From contig NMRB01000267.1 of the NCBI GenBank assembly GCA_002633025.1, positions 105,752 to 169,751 of the forward strand: a stretch of 64,000 nucleotides of DNA. Direction: 5' to 3'. A program made the translations under genes and the position numbers. This DNA comes from Notospermus geniculatus. Its lineage: Eukaryota > Nemertea > Pilidiophora > Heteronemertea > Lineidae. The notes under the pieces were generated by a model that saw only the letters and a list, made by a program, of their open reading frames with translations, was not told the origin of the DNA and made no database searches. Positions 1 through 14,364 of the stretch are shown here, piece by piece; within the stretch, counting starts at the first letter, position 1, and each line of letters starts with the position of its first letter.

Positions 1-3000
1 TTTCCCAGTTTCTTTTATTTCTGCAAAAATACTGCGTTACCGGGAAACATCCTCTTGATGTATCTTTCTGTCAAGGTAATAAGTGGTATCAGCATCGTGG
101 ATGTTCGTGTCAAATGCCCCCCGTGTCGGCAGTCAAGTTTGTTTAGGGTCGTTAGAAGACGAATGGCTGAACGATCACCGTTGAGCACGCCATTTCTACT
201 CCTCGCATGAGAGTTGATATCACCAAACCACTAGCGTCTCTAAAAAAACGGAAATGCTGATGCCAGTAGTAACATTGAGTCAAATGGTAATTTGAAGAGG
301 TGGTCTGTTTGACGTCCTCACTCTTTAGCACTGAGATATTGTTTTTCTTCGCATGGCTTCAGTGCAACGGTGTGTTTATAGTCCCACTGCTTGCGTTAGT
401 GGGTGTATCTTTTTTTTCGGATTTGCACTTCGTTCACACGCTCACAGTCAGCTCGGTTAGTGTTTCGGGTTACATCGTCAAATTTGTCGAGCCAACTTGC
501 ATCACACATTTGACGATGCACTCTAATCACTGTTCACTGTTCAAGTAATCACAATTACAATTTATTCGACGTATATGACATCGTCAAAGTACAATGAGAA
601 TGAGATACATTTACTATGTAGGTGGTGATGATCACTTGAATAGAAATGTGCTACAGCCATGTAAAGGAAATTAGAGTCTATTTCTTTATGAGAGTCTCCG
701 TAATGTTGTTGTCCAGTATATACGCACGAAAGACCAGTACATGTATAAAGGAAATACGTAATGTGTTCGAAAAGTGAGAGGTTCCTCTGTGCTATGTGTA
801 GGTCTGTTTCAAATGGAATGACACCATGCCAAAAATATCTATTTTTGACCATGCTGAAAAACCAGCAAGTACGTGTGCGTTAAAGAGTAGTCGTTTGAAA
901 GAAAGACTTGAAGATGCCTGCTCTAAAATGTTCTGCCCGGAGCAATTTACATAAAAAGCATCAATTTCATCTGAAGAGGTATCAACTATAGAACACGTGG
1001 GAAGACCAGAACTTGTTCGACATTAAAATTGGATGCGATATTGGTCGATTGGCAGTAAAGTACGGCTTACCATTTGAACAGAAAGGAATTGAAATTGGTT
1101 CAGTCTATTGGATTTCTTCTTGGAGTGTTATCGAAGCTGTTGAACGTATTGTGGTGTTTGGGGATGCATTATTTTTGACAAGTTAAGTTGATGGAAATGT
1201 ACTGGTCTGCTGAGTCCATGTTTGCCCTCTTAGTTGAAGCTTGTGAAGTGAGCACATTGTCGTTGGAACGGCATATCTCTCATGTTGAAGTAATACGTTT
1301 ATCATAACGAGAGAGGCGATGGTGATGCATGGCATGGTGATGCATGGCATTATTACGTTGATAAAAATTGGAGAAAAGAGAAAAGGCGGAATCGCTTTTC
1401 AAAACTGGCGACGGTTATTCGTGAGGTTCTTGTAATTCATGATGTCTGGTGTTTGTAAGAGGTTGTGATATTGAAAAGAAGATCAACTGTACGACACCAA
1501 TATCAGCATTACTGTGTCAGTTATTGCCGCAATGTGTATGTGTACAAGTATTCCATTCAACATGACCAAGTGGATCTACCTTTGCCTTCGACGGCCGGAA
1601 ACTTTGTTAACGATCGTCAGCACCATAGCATGCCTTCACATGCAATCACCATCAGAGCGATCACCTGAGGCAGAAACGTGATCCTCCCTGTTAATGGGTC
1701 GACGAATAATTAGGAAGTGGTCAAGACGATTATTACCGTGTCAAAGGCTTTTATCAGGCGTCACACACTCCTGATCAATCACCATCTTTGCATAAGTGAG
1801 AACTTCACTTAGTGATACAAGGCCTACATCCCAAAAACCTTCTTGGGACTGAAAACTCGGAACAGAAGCTCCGACAAGAATCATCTTGCGGTAATCACTG
1901 ATGCTGAGCAATCGCTCCTTACGTCATCGTTTTCTTTGAGTAGTGTAAGAGGTATCCGGAGATGTTGACCGCTCTGTTGCCTGAAGGCAAATAAGGTGGC
2001 GCCCTCTTGGCCTCGTGGGGTCTGTCATGTTCTGAGCCTTCGTTTGAAGTGTTTGCAGGGCGTTTGCAATTCTCTTGCTCGTCGCATAGGGGCTTTTTGT
2101 TCGTTCACGTCAGTTTTAATCCCGAATGAACGCTCATTTCAAACACAGCATTACGATTACAGGAATTGTGTAACCACCATTTTTGCGGGCAGATTATGAA
2201 GACAGTTGTATCCCCTTTACAATACATTTTTCGTCTCTTCTTTCTCGCCTGAAGCATGTCCTTGGGTTAGCCTATACTTGACCATGTAGTGTTCCTTTTC
2301 GGTTCAAGCTCACCAGCCACGATTCCCTGGAGTTTCACAACCATAGGATAGGCTGGCATTCTTTCTCCTGTTCGAGCCCACTGACCACTCTCATTATTTC
2401 CTAGGATGACGCAATCGTTGGTCTGTTTACTCTGTTCTTGCACCGTTGCAAATGATTCAGTCATCGTCTAGTCATTTCCTTCTTCAAAAAAGAATACGTT
2501 AATATTCAGATATTCTGTATGGCTGTATGGAATTACAATATGGAAGTCGGTAGGCCATTAATATTGTTCTGCAGCTGGGAAACCATCGCTTCTTGTTAGC
2601 TACATCCCCACAAGTGGTGTCGGAGTGCCGTCAAAGTAATTTCAGCAGAGTTATCTCGCGCCTGTGTCGATGACGAATGCTCACCATTTCATCAAGAAGA
2701 CATTAGCCGCACTTTGTCCATGTCGTTCTTCGATCTGCTCGCCGTGAAGAAGAGATGGGATGCAGTTCTGTCATTATCGTGTCTTGTAGAGTAAGTTAGT
2801 GGTTGTGTCTGTTGTGTTGGATGGATGCTGCTAACTTAGAATTTGAGGAACGCATTCGATTCCTTGTTATGTTGTTGCCTCTTGAAGCGGATCTTATTGC
2901 TTGTAGAGTATTCTTGCCGGTGGTGTCGCCTTCGTTGATTTATACCGTATAGAGAATCAGAGTGGCCGTTCCATTCAGTTCTGTCATCTGGTGGAGTGAA

Positions 3001-3548
3001 GGACACGCGCTTCTAAATAAATACCATACTCAACATTCTTCATCATTCTTTTGACTCAAGGTTATTCCCCTTCCCATCAACAGCCAGCAGCGTTCATGTC
3101 GAAACGTTTTCTTCTCAAATGACTGCTTCAGAATCGTGATGCTCGGCATACTTGTGCCACGAACGAGAACAGAACAAAGGAAGTACTTCGTCTTAACTAA
3201 TGGAGAGTTTCTCACAATTGTTTCAGGCCAATAACAAAGTCAACTTTCAATCGATTCGACTGACACGTTGCACGCGATGCTCAGATTAAGTAGAGAAGTT
3301 ATATCGTCGCCGTCTTGTAGAGCATTTACTTAAATAGGAAAATGCCACTCTGAATTGTCCAGTGTATTGGTTGGACGACCAAGTAACGGCCACTTAGTAC
3401 CTTATGATTAATATGGCTTGGAATTGTAAAGGTAACCAAGAAGAAGTTTTGTCACGCGAGGTAGACATGGTAGACGAAACTCATTCAATATACATGCACT
3501 CGGATCGCGGCTGGTTGGGAAGGAGTGGATGGAAGTTCTGTTGCTCTC
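1..3548. other. No gene seen
   Basis: Only short scattered open frames occur, none with recognisable motifs or convincing splice partners. A small GATGGTGATGCATGGC-type duplication is at 1319-1348. Confidence 0.6.
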
Positions 3549-3551
3549 TTA

Positions 3552-3796
3552 AGGGCTCCGCACACTGGCGACTAAAATAGGGGCGACTACCGATGCGACT
3601 ACTACGTCGCCTGCAATAATTACCTTTGAGGTCGATCAGTGATGTTATCCACGACATCACTGACCTTCCAAATAAGCATTTGTCGCAAACGAGTCAACAA
3701 AAACTAAAAAAACTTAAAATATGTTCAGTCGCCTCTGTGGTCGCAAGGGCGGTCGCCTAGAAAATCGCTCGAAAAATCGCCAGTCTGCGGAGCCCT
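3552..3796. mobile_element. 245-bp PIF/Harbinger-type MITE, copy 1
   Basis: The terminal inverted repeats begin AGGGCTCCGCACACTGGCGA and end in the complementary CGCCAGTCTGCGGAGCCCT. The element is flanked on both sides by TTA (3549-3551 and 3797-3799), the target duplication typical of PIF/Harbinger. It has no coding capacity. A second element of identical length lies in opposite orientation at 46251-46495. The short open frames here are by-products of the element. Confidence 0.85.
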
Positions 3797-3799
3797 TTA

Positions 3800-6700
3800 G
3801 TCCATCTCGTTCGAACGACTTACATTCGATGTGCGAAATTTCGAAAAAGCCTTTTGGGCCACACTCAGGTGTGGTAAGTCTGCCTGTAAATCCTGCCCCT
3901 AACGGCTCCGAATTTGAAGTCAGTTGAACCAACATCGCCCCGGTGAAACACATTTTCATCTCATTCAATGACATTAGACTATGAAAATTTCAAAGGTTAC
4001 ACAAGTCACGTAAAGCCGGTCGTGTATTCGTAGAGGTTTGGGATTTGAAGTTGGTCCACCTGTGGTTACCTTGTACGTGTACGTAATTTAGTATTCAGGA
4101 GGCCCACGGGTGTTATTAAAATTTCAGTCGACTCCCCTCAAGAGACGTTGTATTCGACACACTGACCTTTTCCTCCAGTTATATTAACTGTGTTGGCCGA
4201 GCAAACGATGAGGGGTAATTTCCCCCAGCCTTCCTGTCAAAGGTATTCTATATTGGAGATAATTTCCATCCACTGCTTGCTTTAACTCGGCCTCTGAAGA
4301 TGTAATCATCTACGTGAGTCGACTGCATCCTGATGCAGAAAAAACGTGACTGCGACATGTAACGACATCTCCAAGCAACTTGCACTCGCTTCCAACAGGA
4401 TGAAGATAACATTACCCATCCAACTGTTGAAATAGTCCTCAAGTGGGAATCGTACTTCATACGCAGCGTAAACTTACAATCTTAGTGCTTCTGTTGGTTG
4501 CTCTGCATCTATACATGTACATGTACATTCTATACACGGTGCTCACCAAGGGCTTGTGGTTCGGGTACGGCATCAGTCGAGTTTCCGTGAAGCCCTGATA
4601 CGCGAACGCCAACCCCAGAGAACACACAACAAAAGGCGTTTCGGGGGCTTTGCGAAAACTCCGTGTTATTGGCATAAAACATGTTGTACAGTACACTCCC
4701 CATCTATCCTAATATTCTGACTGTTGTTGTGGTGTTGACGCATGACATGAATGTTACAGAGGCTACACTTTTTACCAGCTGATCATTCTGCAAGTATCCA
4801 ATTAGTCCGGGATTCCATCAGGTCGCCATGCCATCAAACACATTTCTTTATACATAAGTCACATAAGTACTAGCTTTTTATGTTGATCACACCCTCATCC
4901 CCTGTCATTCCATAAATACGTGATGCATACAGATTTGTTCAACCAGTATTTGGTTCATCCATCAATAAAGTGCGGCTGAAGCACAATGTTATAATCAGAT
5001 GTTGTTGTTTGGCTTTGATGACCTTTAAGGTAATCAATTATCTTGATCTGCATAAGTTCGTTTAAACCTTGTTCGATCAAAAACTGCAGAGCTTCCTCTG
5101 ATGTACACTGTTTTTACCTGATGCTGTCAGAAGCCTTCATCAGAATTCAAGGGACGGCAGAGGTTTTTCTCATTCGGCTGTAGGGCGCGTTGTGTCCAGG
5201 CACCAAAAGGTTTGCTCTCTTGTAATTGATCTGCACAGAACACAATCGATGAGTCCAGTGGCCTATCCTTCAGGTCATGATTAAATGCGTGCACGGAATG
5301 TCCACCAATTACAGAAAAAAATCCTTAAGTATTCTTCTCATGCCACTGGACGGAAGGGTCACGACTGGATTCAGCTGAATGGGCTAGCTGAGGAAGAAAT
5401 TACCACGAGATGGGCGAATCAGGTATCTATAAATGTTCAGAAATGAATTTTTGACTTAGAATCACACGCGGCTGTGAATCATTGTCCCATGGTGTCAGCT
5501 TGGCAGTCATCGACACCCACGGTCCAAGACAGACCACGATACCCTCTCGTAAACCATCGATTTGGACCAGGTGCTTGCCGGAGAAATGGTGAGGGACAAG
5601 CCATTAACAGACCACCAATGACAGTGGGCGATCTGGCTACTATTTGATGGTCCTATAACGGTGTTGGGACCTCATGTCTAGTAAGTATTAAGTTGCATAC
5701 GTGGCTCCTCAGGCGTGATGTTGGTGATAAATCAGGTGTTTTCCACGATCTTGAAGGAGGGGGTAACACTATTTGGAAAGAAACAAGTTCACATCGTAGG
5801 GTTGGCCAGTAACCCTTCGTTCGGTAGAACGCATTAAGTGTCAGAAGGGTCACAAAAGTCAAACTAACGATTTCTGTTGCAGTACATGTAACTATGACGA
5901 ATTTCCTTGATACATGTAAGTCAAAACATGTGTACGACAACAATTAATCAGAATTCGTTAGAATAACCAGGAGTGGGCACTGTGACATGTTCCAAGTAAG
6001 TTGTCTTTCCACGAGGGATCCCTTTATATAGGAATTGATGCAACGAGAAAAACATATTGCTGCTACATCATAAAGGACCTGAAACTTAATATCTCCTTGG
6101 CAATATTGTTACATGTTTAGCATGAGGTATACATTTTCTTTTTTTTCGAAACAGTCTGGTGTTCCTTTTTCGTGCTGGGAACTAAACTGAAGGCAGGCAA
6201 ATTCAAAAGAACCTGAAATCCATTATGAATTACATTTTTCAAAAGTGTAGAATTACAGATCGCAGGAACTTGCCATAAAGTCTGTATAATGGCTTCCTCC
6301 ACAGCAGAATGTTGCAATTCTAAACATCGTGAAATAAATTATTGTGCCGTTATTTGACTCTCTCCTCGGAGTAATCTGTTGTTAGGTTTGACATTATTAA
6401 ACTAGTAGATCATGCTTTTATTTATTGTCAACACATTGTTCGTCGCTATCTTTCTTTAGAAGATGGTGTTATTTGTACAAATAGCATATCCTAGGCTTGA
6501 AAATCAAATCAGACGGCGAATGATGGTAAACATATTCGTACTTGATGTTTATCTAGACTGGGTAGGCTTATTAGTTTATTTGTTTTCTGCGGTGTATACC
6601 TTTATCACAGCGGTACGTGATCATTTTCGCTTTAGTGATGTCAAACTTGTGATGTTAAGAAACAGCCTCTAAACGATAACGAACCATGCCACTACATTAA

Positions 6701-8074
6701 ATGCAATGTGCATTTCAAAAATAAGGGTGTCATCATCGTTAATGGGGAGTTGTTAACCTCACTTTTGAGAGAATTGAACTGGCACGAGTAATTATTGTTC
6801 ATTTCTACTTTTGGGAAGTTGCCTCTATCAGCTTGTGGAATAATGCACTCCTGTGGGACTATGGCACAATTTGCAAAATAATACCATCGCATTTAGTCTA
6901 TCCCTATGGCTGACAGTTAACTAGGAATGTTGTCTTCGGGGATGTGCTGTTATCACATGCTTACCATAAAGATTACCACCCTGAGATGTGACGTATTCTC
7001 AACCCTCGTCAGATCACTCACCTTCTTACTTCGCAGAACAGAGCTGAAAAAGCTTCCTGAGTATTCCCCTGACAGCCATTGACAAATCAGCTGATCTTCG
7101 TGAAAGATACCTCTTGTCAGCACCTTTTTCTTGTTGTGTGCATCGGTTGATCATTTTATATAACTTAGGATGAACTGAGGTACCGGTATATTGCAAAACA
7201 GTAAAGTGGCAAAATCCAGCGATCCCTAATGGACATCGCTTTTCTCCTTGGGGGCAAATGCCACACCTGCTCCTAGGCACAAATCAGTGGTCGTTGGCGT
7301 CATTTTCAAAGATGAAACCGTAGCCGAGGGAAGAGTTTACTAAATGACGAAGTTCCCATAGAAACCAACTTCGTGACTGTCATCACCGCCGCTAGAATGT
7401 TTCAAATTAATGGACTTCGCCCCGAGATGGGTTTTTATTGCGTTATTATTTCTGTTTTTCATATTCAGGGAAAGTAGTGCGTTTAACTGGCTGCTTAGCA
7501 GGATCATGTCTTAGTCGACCATAGGATAAATAATCCACTCATACATGTACGTGCACTAACTTTGGATGATTTGATTGTCATTAATATTTTTATCAACTTC
7601 GAGTTATGGGGGGGTTTGTTAATTTGCCATGGCCAGTAGTTGTGTTCTTCGTATGAAAAATCTATTAGCATGGTTGGCTTGTTGATAGATGCATGGTAGG
7701 CATACGGAATTGAGATTTTTCTCTCGGTTCTATTTCCCAAGAGATAATTTAGACCTCCTGTATTACGTTTGTCAATAGACGGCCTCTTAAGCTAATATTT
7801 GTCAGGTCATCACCAGCAGCTATCCTCTCGGTGCATTATTGGTGAAGAGAAAGCTGCACCGCAAGCAATTTGTGACATTTAGAATTCATTTCTTGCTGGG
7901 AGGTTCCTTCAAAACGCTCCAGGTGCATTATGCTAAATTGCCAAAGATTGATCTTGGGTCACCTAAAAGGTATGGGTAATTTTCTCAAACTTCTCAATCC
8001 AGAGTTGAATGACTTCTTCGGCACTTTTCATTTGCGGTAATGCAAATCACGCGCAGAGAGTGTTTAATGCTTTC
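3800..8074. other. No gene seen
   Basis: Noncoding by inspection. It has ACATGTACATGTACAT words near 4512 and no supported exon. Confidence 0.6.
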
Positions 8075-8077
8075 TTA

Positions 8078-8177
8078 GGCCCATATTCTAGAAGCCTCCT
8101 TAATTCTTTATATTTTGCCCTGCAAATAATAGCTAAAGGTAAACCTTAGAGTTAAGGAAGCTTCTAGAATATGGCCC
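8078..8177. mobile_element. 100-bp hairpin MITE flanked by TTA
   Basis: The arms GGCCCATATTCTAGAAGC and its complement, ending AGAATATGGCCC, enclose a short loop with CTGCAAATAATAGCTAAAGG. TTA lies on both sides (8075-8077 and 8178-8180). A second loop of the same family is at 30312-30380. The right end is also repeated at 9297-9325 because of the local duplication. Confidence 0.7.
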
Positions 8178-10442
8178 TTAATGTTTTCCGATATTTCGAT
8201 GGTATACATTTAGATGTCGCCACAAGTTTCTTGACCTCAGATCAGAAATTTAATGTATCAGCAAAGTTAAAGCATTACATGTAGATGAAAAACGAAATGA
8301 TTCATTATACACTCATCTTACAATCAACAAGAAATTGCTATCAATCTACACATAGAAGTAAAAAATGACCTATAATGAACAGATGCCAAGTTTATCAGAG
8401 GAAAACTAACAAACGTGTGAAGGAAAACCGACAATAGAGCAACTAAGAAAAACTTTTTAAGAATTCACCTCTCAGCAAAATAGTAGCTCTAGATACATGT
8501 ATTATAAATAATGTACGAATGTTTATACCATCCTTGCCTGGTGTTATTCGGTACAGAATAAAAAAGGTCCTTATACGGTCAGTAACTTCGCTTCACCAGA
8601 CTCGAGATGTTGTTGTGTTAGAACAGTACTGTAAATACTCTGAAGAACCACCAACACAAAAAATTGAAACCTATGAATAATTGATTGTAAATCATTTTTT
8701 CCATTACGAAGACGTTGCTTGGCCTTGAACGAACTCTGAACTCAGCCGCCTCAAATCCCGTTGGTGATAAGAGCGGAAAGACGTATAATTGGATAATATG
8801 GCTATTCAATGTTTGCTGAAACAAATGCGTCTTATTTGTCATATAAATCGCCTCTTAACGCGCTGTATGCTGATTTGGCAGCTTGGGAAGCTCGTAGATC
8901 AAACAGAGTACGGCAAGGCTGTTCTGTGAATCGATCCTTTCTATTTTTGGGTAAATTTCGCTTCTTGTAGAGAATTTCTTTTGTCCCATTGCATAAAATA
9001 TGGTCAGAAGTGTCTCATCCAGCTCTTTCACCACTTTCTTAATAACGCACAGTTTAAGTTACTGTACTGTAAAGTGGCGAAATCGTCCAGATGGGAGAAA
9101 TGTTATTAACCGCTGTTTTAGTGGCTTTGTTGCTGGTATAATCATGATTGTGCAAGAAGATGATGTTAAGTTACGTAGGAAGAAACCACTCTAGAGACAT
9201 TCCTGCCAATAATAGCAACTTTTTCAAACGCTGCTTTCTTGGTGGCTTTGTTTGTTACATTGTAAGAATGATGTCAGTTCACCGAAGAAGATATANGAGT
9301 TAAGGAAGCTTCTAGAATATGGCCCTTAATGTTTTCCGATATTTCGATGGTATACTTTTAGATGTCGCCACAAGTTTGTTGACCTCAGATCCGAAATTTA
9401 ATGTATCTGCTTCAGCAAAGTTAAAGCATTACATGTAGATGAAAAACGAAATGATTCATTATACACTCATCTTACAATCAACAAGAAATTGCTATCAATA
9501 TACACATAGAAGTAAAATATGACCTATAATGAACAGATGCCAAGTTTATCAGAGGAAAACTAACAAACGTGTGAAGGAAAACCGACAATAGAGCAACTAA
9601 GAAAAACTTTTTAAGAATTCACCTCTCAGCAAAATAGTAGCTCTAGATACATGTATTATAAATAATGTACGAATGTTATACCATCCTTGCCTGGTGTTAT
9701 TCGGTACAGAATAAAAAAGGTCCTTATACGGTCAGTAACTTCGCTTCACCAGACTCGAGATGTTGTTGTGTTAGAACTGTAAATACTCTGAAGAACCACC
9801 AACACAAAAAATTGAAACCTATGAATAATTGATTGTAAATCATTTTTTCCATTACGAAGACGTTGCTTGGCCTTGAACGAACTCTGAACTCAGCCGCCTC
9901 AAATCCCGTTGGTGATAAGAGCGGAAAGACGTATAATTGGATAATATGGCTATTCAATGTTTGCTGAAACAAATGCGTCTTATTTGTCATATAAATCGCC
10001 TCTTAACGCGCTGTATGCTGATTTGGCAGCTTGGGAAGCTCGTAGATCAAACAGAGTACGGCAAGGCTGTTCTGTGAATCGATCCTTTCTATTTTTGGGT
10101 AAACTTCTCTTCTTGTAGAGAATTTTCTTTTGTCCCATTGCATAAAATATGGTCAGAAGTGTCTCATCCAGCTCTTTCACCACTTTCTTAATAACGCACA
10201 GTTTAAGTTACTACTGTAAAGTGGCGAAATCGTCCAGATGGGAGAAATGTTATTAATCGCTGTTTTAGTGGCTTTGTTGCTGGTATAGTCATGATTGTGC
10301 AAGAAGATGATGTTAAGTTACGTAGGAAGAAACCACTCTAGAGACATTCCTGCCAATAATAGCAACTTTTTCAAACGCTGCTTTCTTGGTGGCTTTGTTT
10401 GCTACATTGTAAGAATGATGTCAGTTCACCGAAGAAGATATA
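8149..10442. repeat. 1.15-kb direct duplication with N at the junction (copies 8149-9295 and 9297-10442)
   Basis: Both copies start GAGTTAAGGAAGCTTCTAG and end GAAGAAGATATA, with sparse SNPs and 1-6 bp indels. The N at 9296 lies exactly between them. No convincing gene is inside; the short open frames recur in both copies only because the DNA does. As with the 42-46 kb block, unmerged haplotypes are the likeliest explanation. Confidence 0.9.
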
Positions 10443-11569
10443 CTCCTTCTTAGAGTATTGTCAGCGGGACGAGTCTTTCAGAATTCTGATTAGTTCTCGT
10501 TCACTGTCATCACCGTCGACTTGTCCTGTCACCAACATCATGATCCAATCAATACATACATGCACTAGAAAATTAAATTTCGTAAAGCAGTGATTGTGGC
10601 AATGATGAAACCTTTTGGTGACTGACAACTTGGTAAGGTGCTGATTCTATGACTTCTATGAATAAGCAGACATGAAAGGAGAATAAATGCGGTTAGAACG
10701 AATATATCGATGAGGAAATTGCATCATGTCATGAGAACTGCTAATTAGATTGCAGCTCGAAATCCCTGGTGGGGTAGTCGGAGTTGTCATTATTCTGGCG
10801 TTGTGAACTCAGATACGACCGTACACTTGCAGGAAAAAGTTGCACCCTGTTTTGTTTTTTGGGTCTCGGCAAATGGTTATACTTGTATCACCTCTGCCCT
10901 TTACTTATCTTTGTGGTGTAAGTATTTTAAAGTTTTTGTTTTCGTTTTTGAGTCAGTGTACGTGTACATTGTAGACATATGACGTGTGTCAACAGTGAAG
11001 AACAGCAAATACGGAATCACGCAGACTTCTTAGTGCAACGTTTGTCTTTCAGAGACTAACGACATTTCCGTGCAAATACTCGATTTATCAGAGACAATCC
11101 TGTTACATTGTACCATCCCAGTCTATTTATAGAATCCTCTAAATATATCATAAAATAAAGCTTAAACATAAAACCTGTATTAATGTCAGAAGGAATGTCT
11201 CGGTTTTGTCAACTTGATATCAATGGTACGATCAAATCCAATGCCAAGAGACGTCCTCCGAGGAGAGCAGAATTCATAAACGTTATGAATTTTGCCGAGA
11301 GTGAAATACGGGATTGTGTAGTTTGCCGTTGTTGACCATTGGGCATCTACGGGCCTCTCATTGTCCTCATATAACCTTTACGTCAATCATGATCTTTCGT
11401 GCAATTTACACCCCGGGCAGTCTGATAGCCCCTGATACCCTCCAGGTGAATGTGATATCTGGTCTCTCCTTTTCAGAGAGATAAGGTCAGTAAACTACGT
11501 TGCAGTTCACCGCCTTTGTTTGTGACGTTCCTCCTCTTATCTGTGCCGGAGAGACAATATTTCTGTTCA

Positions 11570-11965
11570 CGCTGTACTTATCGGTACCTCGTATCTCCCA
11601 CTCGATGGTTACAGCCAATGGGAGATTTCCTCCATCAATTTTCTTAGTGATTTCATCTTCTGAATAAGCTGTTGTTGATCTTTGCCATTTAGTTGTTGAT
11701 CGAGTCGAAGAGGAAGACCCCTTGAATGTTGTTTAGCTAAGGTAAATACTGCCAGATTTCAGTTTGCTCTCTGCCATGAGCCCATTTTCTCTGTCTTATC
11801 GGCAATTCGTATCTCCTTCTCGATCGATCACGTCAAAGGGAGATTGCCTCTTATCGAGTGCACGAAGGATTTCATCTCCTCAGTAGGTTTTTGTTGATCT
11901 TCGTCTTTACGGCGTTGATCGTCAATGAGAACCTTGGTTGTCCTGAATATTGTTTGAGCATTACG
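11570..11965. repeat. Diverged tandem duplication of about 160-170 bp
   Basis: The segment from about 11578 (TCGTATCTCCCACTCGATGG) is repeated with many changes from about 11803 (TCGTATCTCCTTCTCGATCG). Both continue through GGGAGATT, GATTTCATCT, GTTGATCTT and end near GAAT(G/A)TTGTTT. No open frame is shared. Confidence 0.55.
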
Positions 11966-13972
11966 TTGCAACCATCATGATCGATGGCTGGTTAGATTAT
12001 GCATAGCTTTTGACTCTTCATCTGAATTGTATCGTGTATGCATGGCCATCTTACTTCTGGTATGGAAATGAAATCCTATAAGATATGGTTAGCTTTCTCA
12101 GAACTGTCCGGAACGTCTGAATAATTACAAAGATTTGGGAGAATGCCATCTTTTTTTGTCGATTGTTTATTGATCCAGACACCCTGGGCATTCGTTTTTT
12201 CCCTTTTTTTCACACGAAGGGTGATCTTTTACAGTTTTCAGGTGCAATAGGCTTCTTAATGAAATTTTTCAACTGGATAGAATTGTACGATAAACTGTAC
12301 TTGGAACACAACGTAAAAAGGTAAAGGTGTCTAGTTTATCAGATTTAAGTACCACTAGGTAGGAAACGTTCTGATAAAGTTGGAAATGCATGACCTTATC
12401 GTGTTGTTGTAATATAAGTCATTTATGTTGATTTACTTCTCAACATCAACAGCACGTAACATCTAGCAGTTACGTGCATGATGTTCTTGTACAGACGTAA
12501 GTCATGATTAATTCGATTAAACTTTAATTCTCGGAGTTCCCAAAGGTTTAGATTAATCATTTCTTTAATTGTGATGAATGATGCTGCAGTACCTCTCACA
12601 CGAGCAAGGCATCGATAAAAAAATACTTTAAATGACATTTACTCATAAACAGGTCTCTCTGGAAACATTCGTCGGTTTCAATTTCGAAAATGATTTATGG
12701 GTGAAAAGTGTGGTAGATTGGGAAGGCTGCAGTGACAACTACTACGTAGTATCTACCCATTTTTTCTTAAGAACCGAAAGCGGCAATTTTTAATGTGAAA
12801 ATTAATAGCAGAAGATATTAACTGTCGAAATGCATTTGGAATATTTTTCGAAGTACCGTTGTTATGTGTTTAAAGTGCCATATGCACTGCTCTTGGCATG
12901 TTGTGCACACAGTACAACATCTAAGTGACGTACAATGGACATTTGAATTGCTCAGCCTCGGCGCCACATCATCTTAAGGGGCAATAGCACATTTCTGCCA
13001 ATCGTTTGATTAATGGTACACTTAAGAAACTACAACACCCGTTTACTGTATTGCCCTTTCCTCGTTGCTGCCATGACGCCTGTTTATCTGCTTAATTCAT
13101 CTTGTTCGTGTTCAGTCATACAGCACATCATACGTCGCATGTCCTCGGCCATGGTTTTGCAGTTTCAGGGCTATAGGGTTTTGGTTCTGTCGAGGCTTGC
13201 CTGCGGCTAACATCAATAGTGATGTGCTGTTCAGTATGTGACGGCCTGCTCTTGCCGCCATACTTGACCATAACTCTGCATACCCCTCTTCTAGCCGTTT
13301 CTAGCAGTTTCCTTATTCCCAAGTTCCTCGCCGCAACACTTGCCCATAGCTATGCACACCCTTCTTCTAACCGTCTCTTTCCCTCGTTTTTTCCAACGGA
13401 CCCGTCTGTTGTGCTGAAATGGCGGTCTCGTCTTCACTTGAATTGGTCTTTATTGAACAACAGAAATAGAATTAGTGCTGATTTGAGTTTGAGCAAATGG
13501 CCAGTTAATCAAACGTATACGTAACCTCAATTAGTCACGTACAGCTCCCCAATTAGTCGGCGACGCAAATCATACTTACACAATCCGAGCAGTCACTCGT
13601 GAAGGATTACGAAACCTATCGATAACCTTGATCGATGGCCTATTGGTATTGCATATTGATTGGCTGTTGTTTGAGAGGAAGGGACCATTAGCATTCACTC
13701 ACTTGGCAATGAAATATTGATCGGATCGTATGTTACATGTGGGGGAAATCTGTCAATTCTCCAGATTACTATACTGTTAGGGCACGGCATCTTGATACGG
13801 TCGGCTCTCGGCAAATCCATTGAATCCTTATGTTTTTGCCATAGGCTATCTGAAGGAACCTTATCATAATGACGGGGATAGGCTACTGTAGTCTCGCGTA
13901 TATCCGGCGGTGGCGATCACCCTATACCCCGCGCTGGGACATGTCAAGTAGGCGTTTCATGCTCCAATATTA

Positions 13973-14362
13973 GGGAGTTTTCGCAAATCTGACGAAAAAC
14001 GAAGTACGAAATACGAAATTGGACGTCATATCCATGACGTAATGTATTTCAGGAAATGGTTGGGACCACAAATGCCCCTCCTCCCAGTGCGTCTTTTAGC
14101 ATGTCATTTAAGATCGAAAGAGTTACGACGCATCTTGAATTTTTAAATTTGCAATTCGTATCAACGGAGTTAAAACGAAAGATAAATTTCAAAGTTTAAT
14201 ATACACCGTACCTCTGTCGTTCTAACGTCATACGCTAAAAGACGCTCTTGCAGCAGGCGATATTTGTGGTACCAACCATTTCCTGAAATACATTACGTCA
14301 TAGGTATGACGTCCAATTTCGTATTTCGTACTTCGTTTTTCGTCAGATTTGCGAAAACTCCC
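13973..14362. mobile_element. 390-bp palindromic MITE
   Basis: Long inverted arms, roughly 130-150 bp each, begin GGGAGTTTTCGCAAATCTGA and end with the complement. They contain the TGACGTAATGTATTTCAGG block and its complement, and the spacer shows no gene. TA lies on both sides, but the outer CCAATA...TATTGG also pairs, so the exact ends and target duplication are uncertain. A Tc1/mariner relation is only suggested by the TA. Confidence 0.7.
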
Positions 14363-14364
14363 TA

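Noticed and set aside
3714-3974. Open frames on both strands at 3.7-3.97 kb
   Set aside because: They start inside the 245-bp MITE and read through its arm.
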